A stretch of 12,979 nt of DNA from an uncultured euryarchaeote (GCA_937872085.1 CALMQK010000218.1:1-12979), one strand, 5' to 3'. Numbered from the stretch's first letter, positions 1-7,195 are shown. The notes: generated by a model not told the origin, from the sequence alone. Program-made: numbers and translations.

Positions 1-45
1 CCTAATTATCGTTTCTCTCTGTCGCAAATCCGATGATTGAAAACG

Positions 46-53
46 AGATATAC
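46..53 (+). promoter_or_regulatory. Possible box A (TATA) for tRNA-Ser
   Basis: The bases agatatac form an AT-rich, TATA-like stretch. A start site about 25 bp downstream would fall near 75, giving a short 5' leader before the tRNA at 89. No stronger box lies closer. This rests on position and composition only. Confidence 0.3.
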
Positions 54-88
54 TCGTCCGATAATGCATGACTGGAATCCAGCAGTCA

Positions 89-175
89 GCCGAGGTAGCC
101 AAGCTCGGTTTAAGGCGGTAGCCTCGAGAGCTACTGGTGCTTGTCACCACGGGAGTTCAAATCTCCCCCTCGGCG
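89..175 (+). tRNA. tRNA-Ser, anticodon CGA
   Basis: A full class II cloverleaf is visible. Acceptor arms GCCGAGG (89-95) and CCTCGGC (168-174) pair perfectly, and base 175 is a G discriminator as expected for serine. The D stem is GCC/GGC (98-100/114-116). The anticodon stem is GTAGC/GCTAC (118-122/130-134) around loop CTCGAGA, so the anticodon is CGA (125-127) and reads UCG. A long variable arm (TGGTG...CACCA) follows, then a T arm GGGAG-TTCAAAT-CTCCC (151-167). No intron is seen and the 3' CCA is not encoded, so a CCA-adding enzyme must supply it. The identity is firm. Confidence 0.96.
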
Positions 176-285
176 CCTGCGGTCCGGAACAGGCTCGGCC
201 TGGTACCCACGACATCTTCTCTTGTCGCCTCGCTGGCCTTGCGGCATCGACTGTCGCCCGAAGCTCCCCAGACTAGACGTAGGGG

Positions 286-292
286 TTATCTA
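286..292 (+). promoter_or_regulatory. Weak box A candidate for apgM
   Basis: The sequence ttatcta lies about 30 bp before the apgM ATG at 321, so transcription would begin a few bases before the start codon. A GGTG at 312-315, five bases before the ATG, could pair with the CACC of the 16S 3' end. Both signals are weak. Confidence 0.25.
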
Positions 293-320
293 GACACCGA
301 CGCATTTGGCGGGTGCTTAG

Positions 321-1547
321 ATGACCGAGAAGAAGATCCTGCTGATCGTGTGCGACGGCCTCTCCGATAGGCCGGCAAAGGAGTTCGACATGAAGACGCC
401 TCTCCAGGCCGCCCGAAAGCCAGCCATGGACGCGCTGGCGAGGCACGGGATGAACGGCGTGATGGACGTGATAGCTCCAGGCGTCGTTCCTGGGAGCGAC
501 ACCGCCCATCTCGCGCTGTTCGGCTACGACCCTTATAAAGTATACACCGGGCGGGGCCCAATCGAAGCTGCGGGCGCCGGAATCGCGGTCCTCAAGGGTG
601 ACGTTGCATTCAGATGCAACTTCGCAACGGTCGACAAGTCGATGAAGATCAAGGACAGAAGGGCCGGCAGGATAAAGGCCGGGACGAGCGAGCTCGCCCA
701 GGCCTTGACAGGGATGAGCATCGATGGAGTCACAGCGGTCTTCAAGGAGGGGTCGGAGCACAGGGCGGTCCTGGTCCTGAAGGGCGCGGGCCTTGACCAC
801 CGGGTATCGGATGTCGATCCCCACAACGATGGTAAGATACGGCAATCGACCCCCTTGGCTCCCAAGGCGAAGAAGACAGCAGATGTCCTCAATGAGTTCG
901 TGAGGAGGTCATTCGACATCCTCTCGGATCATCCGGTCAACAAGGATAGGGTGAAGAAAGGACTTCCTCCCGCAAACATAGTCCTCCCTAGAGGCGCTGG
1001 GAGCATAAACGAGCTCGAACCCATGGGAGTTCGGATTGGGATGAAGTGCGCCGCGGTGGCGGGCGTGACCCTGGTAAAGGGGATATGCAGGCTGGTGGGG
1101 ATGGATGTTCCAGATGTGCAAGGTGCGACCGGCGGCCTCGATACCGACTACAAGGCGAAGGCGGAGGCTGCGCTCGGCCTGCTGAAGACGAATGATTTTG
1201 TCTTCGTGAATGTCAAGGCGGGGGATGTCGCGAGCCACGACGGGGATTTCAGGATGAAGGTGAGGGTCGTGGAGAGCATCGACATGATGCTGGGCATGAT
1301 ACTGAAGGACCTGCCGGACCACGTGATAGTGGCGCTCACCTGCGATCACTCGACCCCAGTCTCGATCAAGGAGCACAGTGCCGATCCGGTCCCTCTCGCC
1401 ATATCGGGCGGAGGCGGCAGGGTCGACGGAGTGAAGGATTTCGATGAGATATCCGCGGCGACTGGAGCTCTTGGAAGGATCAGGGGGACGGACCTGATGC
1501 CCATAATGCTCGGAATGGCAGACAGAGCCAAGAAGTTCGGGTCGTAG
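321..1547 (+). CDS. apgM: 2,3-bisphosphoglycerate-independent phosphoglycerate mutase, archaeal type
   Basis: This 408-residue cytosolic enzyme interconverts 3- and 2-phosphoglycerate in glycolysis and gluconeogenesis. It belongs to the alkaline-phosphatase superfamily archaeal aPGAM family (COG3635), and its length is normal for that family. The expected two-metal site is present in order: D12 in the N-terminal CDGLSDRP motif, the catalytic serine S59 in GSDTAHLALFGYDP, D302 and H306 in GDVASHDGD, D342-H343 in TCDHST, and H352 in EHSADPVP. The spacing matches the D/S/D-xxx-H/DH/H ligand set of cofactor-independent mutases. The N terminus begins right at the first beta strand (KKILLIVCDG), supporting the ATG at 321. 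It follows a tRNA gene and converges on the DUF59 gene, so it is probably monocistronic. All key residues are intact. Confidence 0.95.
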   Translation: MTEKKILLIVCDGLSDRPAKEFDMKTPLQAARKPAMDALARHGMNGVMDVIAPGVVPGSDTAHLALFGYDPYKVYTGRGPIEAAGAGIAVLKGDVAFRCNFATVDKSMKIKDRRAGRIKAGTSELAQALTGMSIDGVTAVFKEGSEHRAVLVLKGAGLDHRVSDVDPHNDGKIRQSTPLAPKAKKTADVLNEFVRRSFDILSDHPVNKDRVKKGLPPANIVLPRGAGSINELEPMGVRIGMKCAAVAGVTLVKGICRLVGMDVPDVQGATGGLDTDYKAKAEAALGLLKTNDFVFVNVKAGDVASHDGDFRMKVRVVESIDMMLGMILKDLPDHVIVALTCDHSTPVSIKEHSADPVPLAISGGGGRVDGVKDFDEISAATGALGRIRGTDLMPIMLGMADRAKKFGS

Positions 1548-1551
1548 TCGG

Positions 1552-1571
1552 GGGCCTTTGAAGAAAGGTCC
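1552..1571. terminator. Small hairpin between convergent apgM and DUF59 genes
   Basis: CCTTT (1555-1559) pairs with AAAGG (1564-1568) around a GAAG loop. One G-T wobble and two further G-C pairs extend it, giving an 8-bp stem. It starts 5 bp after the apgM stop and its last base is part of the DUF59 stop codon, so it could mark both 3' ends. No strong T run follows, so a termination role is only suggested. Confidence 0.35.
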
Positions 1572-1849
1572 TATGCCTTGAGAATGCAGTTTATCCGGTC
1601 CTCGTGGACATGCCCGATCACTTTCACGTCCGCCTTCGTAACGCCCTTCAGCGATTCCAGGCGGTGTTTGATGCTCTGCGCAAGCTGCGTTCCGAGGGGA
1701 CAGAAGGGTGATGTCGGCCGGAATGTCAGGCTCACGCTGTTCTTCGTCACTTTCAGTTCCGAGATCAGGCCCATTTCGTACACGCTGGTGTTGGTGTGCG
1801 GATCGACTACCTCTTTCAAAATCGATATGACTTGTTTCTCGGTCGGCAT
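1571..1849 (-). CDS. DUF59 / MIP18-family protein (SufT/PaaD-like Fe-S assembly factor)
   Basis: The 92-residue protein fits the small one-domain MIP18 (DUF59) family, whose members help insert or transfer Fe-S clusters. Typical features are visible: an N-terminal helix, DP (16-17) before an MGLI segment matching the family D/MGLV strand turn, and the hallmark SPFCPLG (47-53) with Cys50, the cysteine usually linked to cluster handling. A C-terminal ferredoxin-like strand (ADVKVIGH) follows. The ATG at 1849 is preceded directly by an in-frame TAG, so it is the earliest possible start, and a GGGGA sequence 7-11 bases before it may act as a ribosome site. It lies downstream of the HTH regulator on the same strand with a 95-bp gap. 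The exact client is unknown; the SufT-like role is inferred from family. Confidence 0.82.
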   Translation of the reverse strand: MPTEKQVISILKEVVDPHTNTSVYEMGLISELKVTKNSVSLTFRPTSPFCPLGTQLAQSIKHRLESLKGVTKADVKVIGHVHEDRINCILKA

Positions 1850-1908
1850 CTATTGTCCCCTTGTCTGCTCTGATTTCTTCTTCGCTGCCCTTGGTGCCGT
1901 CTATTGTC
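1849..1908. repeat. Two 9-bp direct repeats ahead of the DUF59 gene
   Basis: TCTATTGTC occurs at 1849-1857, touching the start codon, and again at 1900-1908. The copies are 51 bp apart in the short gap between the HTH and DUF59 genes. They could be duplicated operator half-sites or chance. Confidence 0.3.
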
Positions 1909-1944
1909 TCGTTGTAGATTAAGTTAGCGCAGGTCGAGTATGGT

Positions 1945-2586
1945 TCACAGTTGCTGTCTCTGCTTCTTGAAGTAGTCAAGGACTATCTTCCTTTGGCCCT
2001 TCCTCAGGATCTCGGACAGGGTCGATGGCGACACCTCGAACATCCGGGCCAGCTCCCTCAGGCTTATGCGCTTCGGGTAGTCAAAATAACCTCTATCAAA
2101 CGCTACATGCGCTATCTTGTCTTGGCGTTCGGTCAAGCTCTCCTTGTCGTCGATCTTCGTCAGCTTGACGAGTTCTGCCACGACGCTCTTCATCTTCAGC
2201 CGATCGAATATCCCCTTGAGGACTTCCTTGTCGCTCATTACCAGAGTCCACTCGACCTTCCCAGCACTCTTGGTCTCGGCTGATATGAGGAAACAATCCG
2301 AGTCCGTCAAGATCCTGCAGATGTCGCACCTTGCGGTCGTCACCGCGCCCACGATCTTCCCGCGCTCGGTCATAGTCGTGTCGACCTTGGACACGAGTGG
2401 ATTCTTGCGGATGTCCTTGAGAACCTCGTCCATTATGTCCTGGGGGCCCGCGATCTCCACTAGGTCCTTGACCCCTCTCTCGGAGTAGGGGATCCTGTCG
2501 AGGACCTTTATCGTGACGGGATACTTCTCCGGGATTTCACTCATCCAGTTCTGCGGTATCTTGAGTGAAATCACTGCTTCCATCAT
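1945..2586 (-). CDS. HTH-10 (bacterio-opsin activator, bat-type) transcriptional regulator
   Basis: This is a DNA-binding regulator of the archaeal HTH-10 / COG3413 family. With the start used here it is 213 residues. An N-terminal alpha/beta sensor-like region is followed by a C-terminal HTH (about 150-207) with the family pattern LTERQ...A...GYFDYPKRISLRELA...VSPSTLSEILRKGQRKI. A cluster CDICRILTDSDC (Cys87, 90 and 98) precedes the strand FLISAE and could bind metal or sense redox. The frame stays open to a GTG at 2700 and an ATG at 2655. I chose the ATG pair at 2586/2583 because family-like sequence begins there, GGTG sits 6 bases upstream, a TATATC box lies about 50 bp upstream, and the length is then typical. 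Its targets cannot be told; the DUF59 and nre neighbours are candidates. Confidence 0.85.
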   Translation of the reverse strand: MMEAVISLKIPQNWMSEIPEKYPVTIKVLDRIPYSERGVKDLVEIAGPQDIMDEVLKDIRKNPLVSKVDTTMTERGKIVGAVTTARCDICRILTDSDCFLISAETKSAGKVEWTLVMSDKEVLKGIFDRLKMKSVVAELVKLTKIDDKESLTERQDKIAHVAFDRGYFDYPKRISLRELARMFEVSPSTLSEILRKGQRKIVLDYFKKQRQQL

Positions 2587-2632
2587 TGTGCGCACCGCCC
2601 CCCGACGAATCGCCTCCGCTGATTGGCGCGTC

Positions 2633-2640
2633 GATATATC
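2633..2640 (-). promoter_or_regulatory. Box A for the HTH regulator
   Basis: GATATATC reads as a good TATA box on the minus strand. A start site about 25 bp on, near 2610, gives a leader of roughly 24 nt to the ATG at 2586. This box lies inside the open frame of the longer gene model, which argues for the shorter one. Confidence 0.45.
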
Positions 2641-2715
2641 AATCTTGAGGCCCATTTGTCCGAACAGGCGTACGTTCCTTGAGGAGGAGCGCACTTTCAC
2701 GTATCTGGTCTACCA

Positions 2716-2723
2716 GCTTTTAA
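2716..2723 (+). promoter_or_regulatory. Box A for the nre operon
   Basis: The bases cttttaag lie about 30 bp before the nre ATG at 2750, so the transcript would be leaderless or nearly so. No Shine-Dalgarno is visible before 2750, which fits. The box is almost symmetric, so it could also serve the minus strand if the HTH gene starts at 2700. Confidence 0.45.
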
Positions 2724-2749
2724 GCCCGTGATGCAGATGCACTTCATGG

Positions 2750-4063
2750 ATGGACCTGGGGCTTTTCGAGAAATCCAACTCGATGATGGACAACTCCTCG
2801 ATGTTCGAGGAGATACTGTCTTTGCAGAATGTATCAGCTCGATCTTCGCGGTGCGTGTACTGCAAGGGCTCTAAGATGCTCTGTGGGAAGGAGAGATGTT
2901 CAGTCATCGCAAGGTTCTATTCGTCTTCGAGACTAAGGAACAGGTTCGACACCCTCGAGCTCGACGGAGCATGCCCCCCAAGCGTCTTCGTCGGGAGGAT
3001 AGGATACCCGAGCGTGTCCATCGGTCCTATGATTCCCCCAATCCATGGGGATACCTCCCTCATGGACACCCCGGAGAAATGGGTCGGGCTTCCTATCGAC
3101 GACATCATAGATTTCCGATCGAACCTCGTCCGAGGGATGCACAGGGTCGATGTGGGGGATGTCGATAGCCCGGACAAGCTGGTCACCAGGACAAGGGAAC
3201 TCACATTGGCAAAGGACCCGCCGGACGTGGTGGCGGAGTTCCAAAGGAAACCTGCGGGGAGGCTGACGGTGGACGATGACGTCCAACCCTTTGGGCCTTC
3301 AGCACCTTTGAGCAGATTTGACGTCTCGAACTACAGGTTCGACGACAGGCTTGAGAAGGCATTCTACGACACCGACCTCAAAGCGAGGGAAGCAGTCGTG
3401 TCGCTCTACAAATCCGGGACCCTCATCTCGCAGATACAGAGGGCCTTCAGCGTCGGTGCGTTCGGTGTGGGCAAGAGGAGACGTTTCGTTCCCACGCGCT
3501 GGAGCATCACGGCAGTGGACTCGAACCTCGGGCTTCACATGCTGGAGACCACGAAGAGTCTGCCGTTCATAAACGAGTACAGGGTCTACGAGACCCAGAG
3601 CCTGGACAACCGCTGGGCCATCCTCATGCTGCCGACAAGCTGGAGGTACGAGCTCATCGAGGCGTGGTACCCTAACACTGCGTGGAACCCGTATGGGGAC
3701 AAGATCGCCATCATGTCGGATTGGGAGTTCTATGACGGCAGGACCAATTATGCGAGCATCGGCGGATGCTACTATGCCGCGAGGTTCGCGGTCAATGAGC
3801 TCCTCCAGAAAGAAGGGAGACAGGCCGGGGTTTCAATAATGAGAGAATCCCATCCTGGATACATACTCCCAGTCGGTGTCTGGAACGTGCGCGAGAACGT
3901 GAGGGCGGCACTGAGGACGTCCCCCATGAAGTTCGCCACGCTCAAGGAGGCGTTGACCCACATCTCGACCCTCATGGACATTCCGATGTCAAGATGGATC
4001 AAGAACAGCGCCGTGCTCAAGGATGCCCTCTACCAGAGAAGGGTCGATGACATGTGGGGATGA
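2750..4063 (+). CDS. nre: Nre-family archaeal DNA repair protein
   Basis: The 437-residue protein belongs to the archaeal Nre family (DUF650/DUF651), which interacts with the sliding clamp PCNA and is linked to DNA-damage repair. Near the N terminus, CVYCKGSKMLCGKERC (Cys35, 38, 45, 50) forms a zinc-finger-like cluster. The central block carries family sequence such as the FVGRIGYPSVSIGPM region (about 80-94) and the SxFGVGKRRRFVPTRWSIT-like region (about 235-258). The last residues contain QRRVDDMW, a match to the PIP-box pattern Qxx-h-xx-a-a, with Met in the first aromatic position. Length is normal. The ATG at 2750 sits about 30 bp behind a TATA-like box; later ATGs (residues 12, 13, 18) are also possible because the first residues are not conserved. 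Its stop overlaps the next start as ATGA, so the two genes are co-translated. Confidence 0.92.
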   Translation: MDLGLFEKSNSMMDNSSMFEEILSLQNVSARSSRCVYCKGSKMLCGKERCSVIARFYSSSRLRNRFDTLELDGACPPSVFVGRIGYPSVSIGPMIPPIHGDTSLMDTPEKWVGLPIDDIIDFRSNLVRGMHRVDVGDVDSPDKLVTRTRELTLAKDPPDVVAEFQRKPAGRLTVDDDVQPFGPSAPLSRFDVSNYRFDDRLEKAFYDTDLKAREAVVSLYKSGTLISQIQRAFSVGAFGVGKRRRFVPTRWSITAVDSNLGLHMLETTKSLPFINEYRVYETQSLDNRWAILMLPTSWRYELIEAWYPNTAWNPYGDKIAIMSDWEFYDGRTNYASIGGCYYAARFAVNELLQKEGRQAGVSIMRESHPGYILPVGVWNVRENVRAALRTSPMKFATLKEALTHISTLMDIPMSRWIKNSAVLKDALYQRRVDDMWG

Positions 4064-4863
4064 TTTCAGTGGATGTCCGCCTGAAACAATGCAAAGGGGC
4101 GGTCTCTCCGTCGAAACTCCCAGGTCTGGACTGGGCCATCAATCCTTACCGAGGATGTGCCCACTCCTGCGCTTATTGTTACGCCCAGGACGTGACCCGA
4201 TTCGAACCATCGAGTTCTTGGGGGAATATAGTGGAGGTCAAGATTGGAATAGTGCAGAGCCTGAAGAAGGAGCTTGAGAAAGGGCACGCAGCGGGGGTGT
4301 ACGGCATCGGAACGGTGACGGATCCGTACCAACCCCTGGAGAAGGAATACGAACTCACCAGGGGCTGCCTGGCTCTGCTCAAGAGGCACGGGGCGAGAGT
4401 CAGCATCCTCACGAAGTCCGATCTGATATTGCGCGACCTGGACCTCCTGAGATCATGGGCGGGCGCAGAGGTCGGGATCAGCATAGGGTGCGCAGATATG
4501 GATGTGGCAAAGCTGCTCGAGCCCGGCGCCCCCACACCCGACAAGCGATTCAGGGCATTGCAGAAGCTTTCAGGAGAGGGTGTTTCCACATACCTGATGG
4601 CTGCGCCGATCGTCCGTGGTCTCTCCGATTCAAAAGGGTCCATCGCCGAACTGGTGAGGCGTGCAGGTGAATCTGGTGTCCATCGGATCATCTGGGACAA
4701 GTACAATCCGAAGCCGATGGCTTCTGAGCGTATGGCAAAGGCGCTCTCATCCGCCGGTATCGAGACGGGAGCACTCCACACGGCAGCGGATGCGGAGCGC
4801 CTAAGCAAGGTCTTGATCGAGGAATGTCGTCGTTCCGGGATAGTTCTTGAAGAGGCTTTTTGA
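4060..4863 (+). CDS. Radical SAM protein, SplB-like (COG1533)
   Basis: This 267-residue protein has the radical SAM cluster CAHSCAYC (Cys33, 37, 40: CxxxCxxC) within the family N terminus SPSKLPGLDWAINPYRGC. It also carries the segment GTVTDPYQPLEKEYELTRG, typical of the spore-photoproduct-lyase-related COG1533 group. Such proteins bind a 4Fe-4S cluster and cleave S-adenosylmethionine; the substrate of archaeal members is not established. The ATG at 4060 overlaps the nre stop TGA (ATGA). A GTG two codons upstream (4054) is an alternative but lacks support. The tight coupling to nre points to DNA repair or nucleic-acid chemistry. It is shorter than bacterial spore photoproduct lyase, so SPL activity should not be assumed. 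Confidence 0.9.
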   Translation: MISVDVRLKQCKGAVSPSKLPGLDWAINPYRGCAHSCAYCYAQDVTRFEPSSSWGNIVEVKIGIVQSLKKELEKGHAAGVYGIGTVTDPYQPLEKEYELTRGCLALLKRHGARVSILTKSDLILRDLDLLRSWAGAEVGISIGCADMDVAKLLEPGAPTPDKRFRALQKLSGEGVSTYLMAAPIVRGLSDSKGSIAELVRRAGESGVHRIIWDKYNPKPMASERMAKALSSAGIETGALHTAADAERLSKVLIEECRRSGIVLEEAF

Positions 4864-4971
4864 ACGTCGCGAACGCGTGGTCATCCTTCCAGATGATGGT
4901 TCATGGAAAGGACATGCCGGGACCCCCTTGCTGGCCAGTCAATCAAGTGGTCGATTTGTGCTGGCGGAATG

Positions 4972-4979
4972 ATTATATA
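4972..4979 (+). promoter_or_regulatory. Box A of the thermosome promoter
   Basis: ATTATATA, preceded by the purine-rich ggaatg (possible BRE), is one of the clearest TATA boxes in the window. Transcription would start near 5000, leaving about 17 nt of leader. Just downstream, ATAGA-agc-TCTAT (4977-4989) overlaps the box and could be an operator. Confidence 0.7.
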
Positions 4980-4999
4980 GAAGCTCTATCATATTCGAA

Positions 5000-5009
5000 C
5001 CTCCGGAGG
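5000..5009 (+). promoter_or_regulatory. Shine-Dalgarno of the thermosome gene within a palindrome
   Basis: GGAGG at 5005-5009 lies 7 bases before the ATG at 5017 and is the best ribosome-binding site in the window. It is the right half of the perfect 10-bp palindrome CCTCCGGAGG, close to the expected transcript start. Confidence 0.7.
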
Positions 5010-5016
5010 CACAGCA

Positions 5017-6669
5017 ATGCTAGGAAACCAGTCTATTATCATACTTAAGGAAGGAACGGAGTCGACGAGGGGCAAGACCGCTCACAACAACAACATAATG
5101 GCCGCAAGAGCAGTCGCCGACGCCGTGAGAAGCACGCTTGGTCCAAAGGGAATGGACAAGATGCTTGTGGACAGCATGGGAGATATCGTCATAACGAACG
5201 ACGGTGCGACGATCCTGAAGGAACTCGACATCGAGCACCCCGCCGCAAAGATGGTCGTCGAGGTCGCCAAGACCCAGGACAACGAATGCGGCGACGGCAC
5301 GACCTCTGCGGTCGTGATCGCTGGAGAGCTTCTGAAGAAGTCTGAAGCCCTGATCGAGGCGAACATCCATCCAACCGTGATATCGAATGGCTTCAGGTTG
5401 GCCGCGCAGGAGGCGCAGAAGATACTCAAGAACATCGGCTTCGCGGTTTCCCCGACGGACAAGAAGATGCTGAGGCTCGTCGCGAACACCGCCATGACCG
5501 GAAAGGGTGTAGGCGGAGAGCGCGATATCCTTTCTGAAATCGCAGTCGAGGCTGTCACGTCGATATCCGAGAAATCCGACGGCGTGTGGACTGCCGACAT
5601 AGACAACATCCAGGTAGAGAAGAAGCATGGCGGTTCCGTTGCAGACACCAAGCTCATCAAGGGGATCATTCTAGACAAGGAGCGAACCCACCCACGCATG
5701 CCGCGCGTCCTGAAGAACGCGAAGATAGCACTCATCGACTCTGCGCTCGAGATCAAGAAGACAGAGGTCGAGGCGAAGATCCAGATAAGAGATCCCGCTC
5801 AGATGCAGAAGTTCCTGGACGAGGAAGAGCGCACCCTGAAAGAAATGGTCGACAAGGTCAAGAAATCCGGTGCGAACGTCCTGATTTGCGAGAAGGGGAT
5901 CGACGACCTCTCCCAGCACTACCTTGCGAAAGAAGGCATCTACGCCGTTCGGAGGGTGAAGCGCTCGGACATGGAGAAGCTCTCAAAGGCGACCGGCGCG
6001 AAGATCATCACCAATCTGGACGACTTGAAGCAATCTGAACTCGGAGCCGCGGAGCAGGTCGAGGAAGTGAAGATCGCGGATTCCGATATGACATTCGTGA
6101 CCGGCTGCAAGAACCCGAAAGCAGTGTCCATCCTGGTCAGGGGTGGCACGGAACATGTCGTCGATGAGGTCGAGCGTGCTCTGCACGACGCCCTGAAGGT
6201 GGTCTCAGTGGCCATCGAGGACGGCGTGGCGGTCCCAGGCGGTGGAGCTCCGGAGATTGAGCTCGCCATCAAATTGAGGGACTACGGGCAGAGCGTCGGC
6301 GGCAGGGAGCAGCTCGCGATCGAAGCCTTCGCCGAAGCACTCGAGATAATACCATGGACTCTCGCAGAGAACGCCGGAATGGACTCGATGGATATAGTCA
6401 TCGAGCTCAAGAACGCCCATGCAAAGAAGGCCGGCAGGAATTTCGGAGTGAACGTGCTGGAAGGAAAGGTCTCGGACATGCTCGTCGCCAAGGTCATCGA
6501 GCCTCTTAGGGTGAAGACCCAGGCGCTGGAATCCGCAACCGAGGTCGCATCGATGATCCTGAGGATCGACGATGTCATAGCCTCCAAGAAGGGCGCGATG
6601 CCGTCCGGACCACCTGGAGGGCCAGGCGGAATGGGTGGCATGGGCGGAATGCCTCCGGGCATGATGTAA
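5017..6669 (+). CDS. ths: Thermosome subunit (group II chaperonin)
   Basis: The 550-residue subunit builds the double-ring archaeal chaperonin that folds proteins in the cytosol by ATP hydrolysis. Diagnostic motifs are intact: LGPKGMDKMLVD (41-52), NDGATIL (61-67), the phosphate-binding GDGTT (92-96), D391 in LHDALKVV as the expected catalytic aspartate, and PGGGAPE (about 407-413). The C terminus is the flexible Gly-Met-rich tail (GGPGGMGGMGGMPPGMM) typical of thermosomes. Length is normal and the ATG has a strong Shine-Dalgarno. A strong promoter and long stretches without neighbours on its strand suggest a single-gene, highly expressed unit. Archaea often have two or three paralogues; which one this is (alpha or beta) cannot be told here. 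Confidence 0.98.
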   Translation: MLGNQSIIILKEGTESTRGKTAHNNNIMAARAVADAVRSTLGPKGMDKMLVDSMGDIVITNDGATILKELDIEHPAAKMVVEVAKTQDNECGDGTTSAVVIAGELLKKSEALIEANIHPTVISNGFRLAAQEAQKILKNIGFAVSPTDKKMLRLVANTAMTGKGVGGERDILSEIAVEAVTSISEKSDGVWTADIDNIQVEKKHGGSVADTKLIKGIILDKERTHPRMPRVLKNAKIALIDSALEIKKTEVEAKIQIRDPAQMQKFLDEEERTLKEMVDKVKKSGANVLICEKGIDDLSQHYLAKEGIYAVRRVKRSDMEKLSKATGAKIITNLDDLKQSELGAAEQVEEVKIADSDMTFVTGCKNPKAVSILVRGGTEHVVDEVERALHDALKVVSVAIEDGVAVPGGGAPEIELAIKLRDYGQSVGGREQLAIEAFAEALEIIPWTLAENAGMDSMDIVIELKNAHAKKAGRNFGVNVLEGKVSDMLVAKVIEPLRVKTQALESATEVASMILRIDDVIASKKGAMPSGPPGGPGGMGGMGGMPPGMM

Positions 6670-6702
6670 GCGAACCTTCCCCGGGTCGAAGCCGATCTGA
6701 AA

Positions 6703-6735
6703 CCACTTATTATTATTCTTCATTTTCTATTGTTC
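6703..6735 (+). terminator. T-rich 3' end of the thermosome transcript
   Basis: Starting about 34 bp after the thermosome stop, the plus strand runs through repeated TTATT units and TTTTC, the oligo-T type of archaeal terminator. It overlaps the 3' end of the convergent gene whose stop is at 6713-6715. There is no hairpin. Placement is approximate. Confidence 0.4.
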
Positions 6736-7195
6736 TCAGAGCCTGCTCCGTTTCGCTGCACAGCCGTGCGTATCTAGCTCTCATCTCTGGCAGGACTTGA
6801 GGGTCCTTGCTCCAGTTTCGGATGTCCGGAATCCTGTCCCTCAAGTGCGCCGCATCCTTGTTCTTCGCCGCGATTTTCAGTTCGATCTTCGCGGCCTCAT
6901 AATGAGCTCGATCCACTTCGTCTGGGTGGGTGGTTATCACGTCTTTCGTGAGCAATAGACCTGCCTTCTTGACTGCATCGATTTCAACGATCTCATGAAC
7001 AACAAGCCACGGGTTCTTCAGCACTTCATCGAGCGTTGTGTCTGGGTACAGGGTATCTGCTTCAAACCACTTGGCGATATCTTCCGCTGACACGTCGCAC
7101 GTCTTGCCGAGTTTCGCTAAAGCCAGCATCGCGGACTGCAGTGCGTTTTCGATATCGGACCTCGCCGCCATGTGTCTCGACCGTCCCTCAAGCAT
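6713..7195 (-). CDS. Uncharacterised protein, probably conserved in archaea
   Basis: I do not recognise a named family, although the style of NPWLVVHEIVEIDAVKKAGL followed by a TKDVI segment and VDRAHYEAAKIELKIA recalls an uncharacterised protein of methanogens and relatives; that is memory, not a search. The product is about 160 residues, largely helical and charged, with no signal peptide or membrane segment. The motif HEIVE and the later H/R/D residues (HLRDRIPDIRNW) are polar enough to be functional. The frame opens with GTG 7201, ATG 7195 and ATG 7171. I give 7195; 7171 (MAARSDIENAL) is equally possible, since no good Shine-Dalgarno exists. A weak TATA-like stretch lies at about 7228-7238. 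It converges on the thermosome gene, so no shared regulation is implied. Confidence 0.75.
   Translation of the reverse strand: MLEGRSRHMAARSDIENALQSAMLALAKLGKTCDVSAEDIAKWFEADTLYPDTTLDEVLKNPWLVVHEIVEIDAVKKAGLLLTKDVITTHPDEVDRAHYEAAKIELKIAAKNKDAAHLRDRIPDIRNWSKDPQVLPEMRARYARLCSETEQALRTIENEE

Noticed and set aside
273..1979. Long minus-strand open frames opposite apgM (190 and 356 codons)
   Set aside because: They mirror the codon pattern of apgM and show no domain; apgM has every catalytic motif in the other strand. They are shadows.
4054..4059. GTG start two codons upstream for the radical SAM gene
   Set aside because: The ATG at 4060 forms the standard ATGA overlap with the nre stop.
4969..4995. 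dif site in the thermosome upstream region
   Set aside because: The small palindrome has 5-bp arms and a 3-bp spacer, not the Xer layout, and the AT core is explained by the TATA box.
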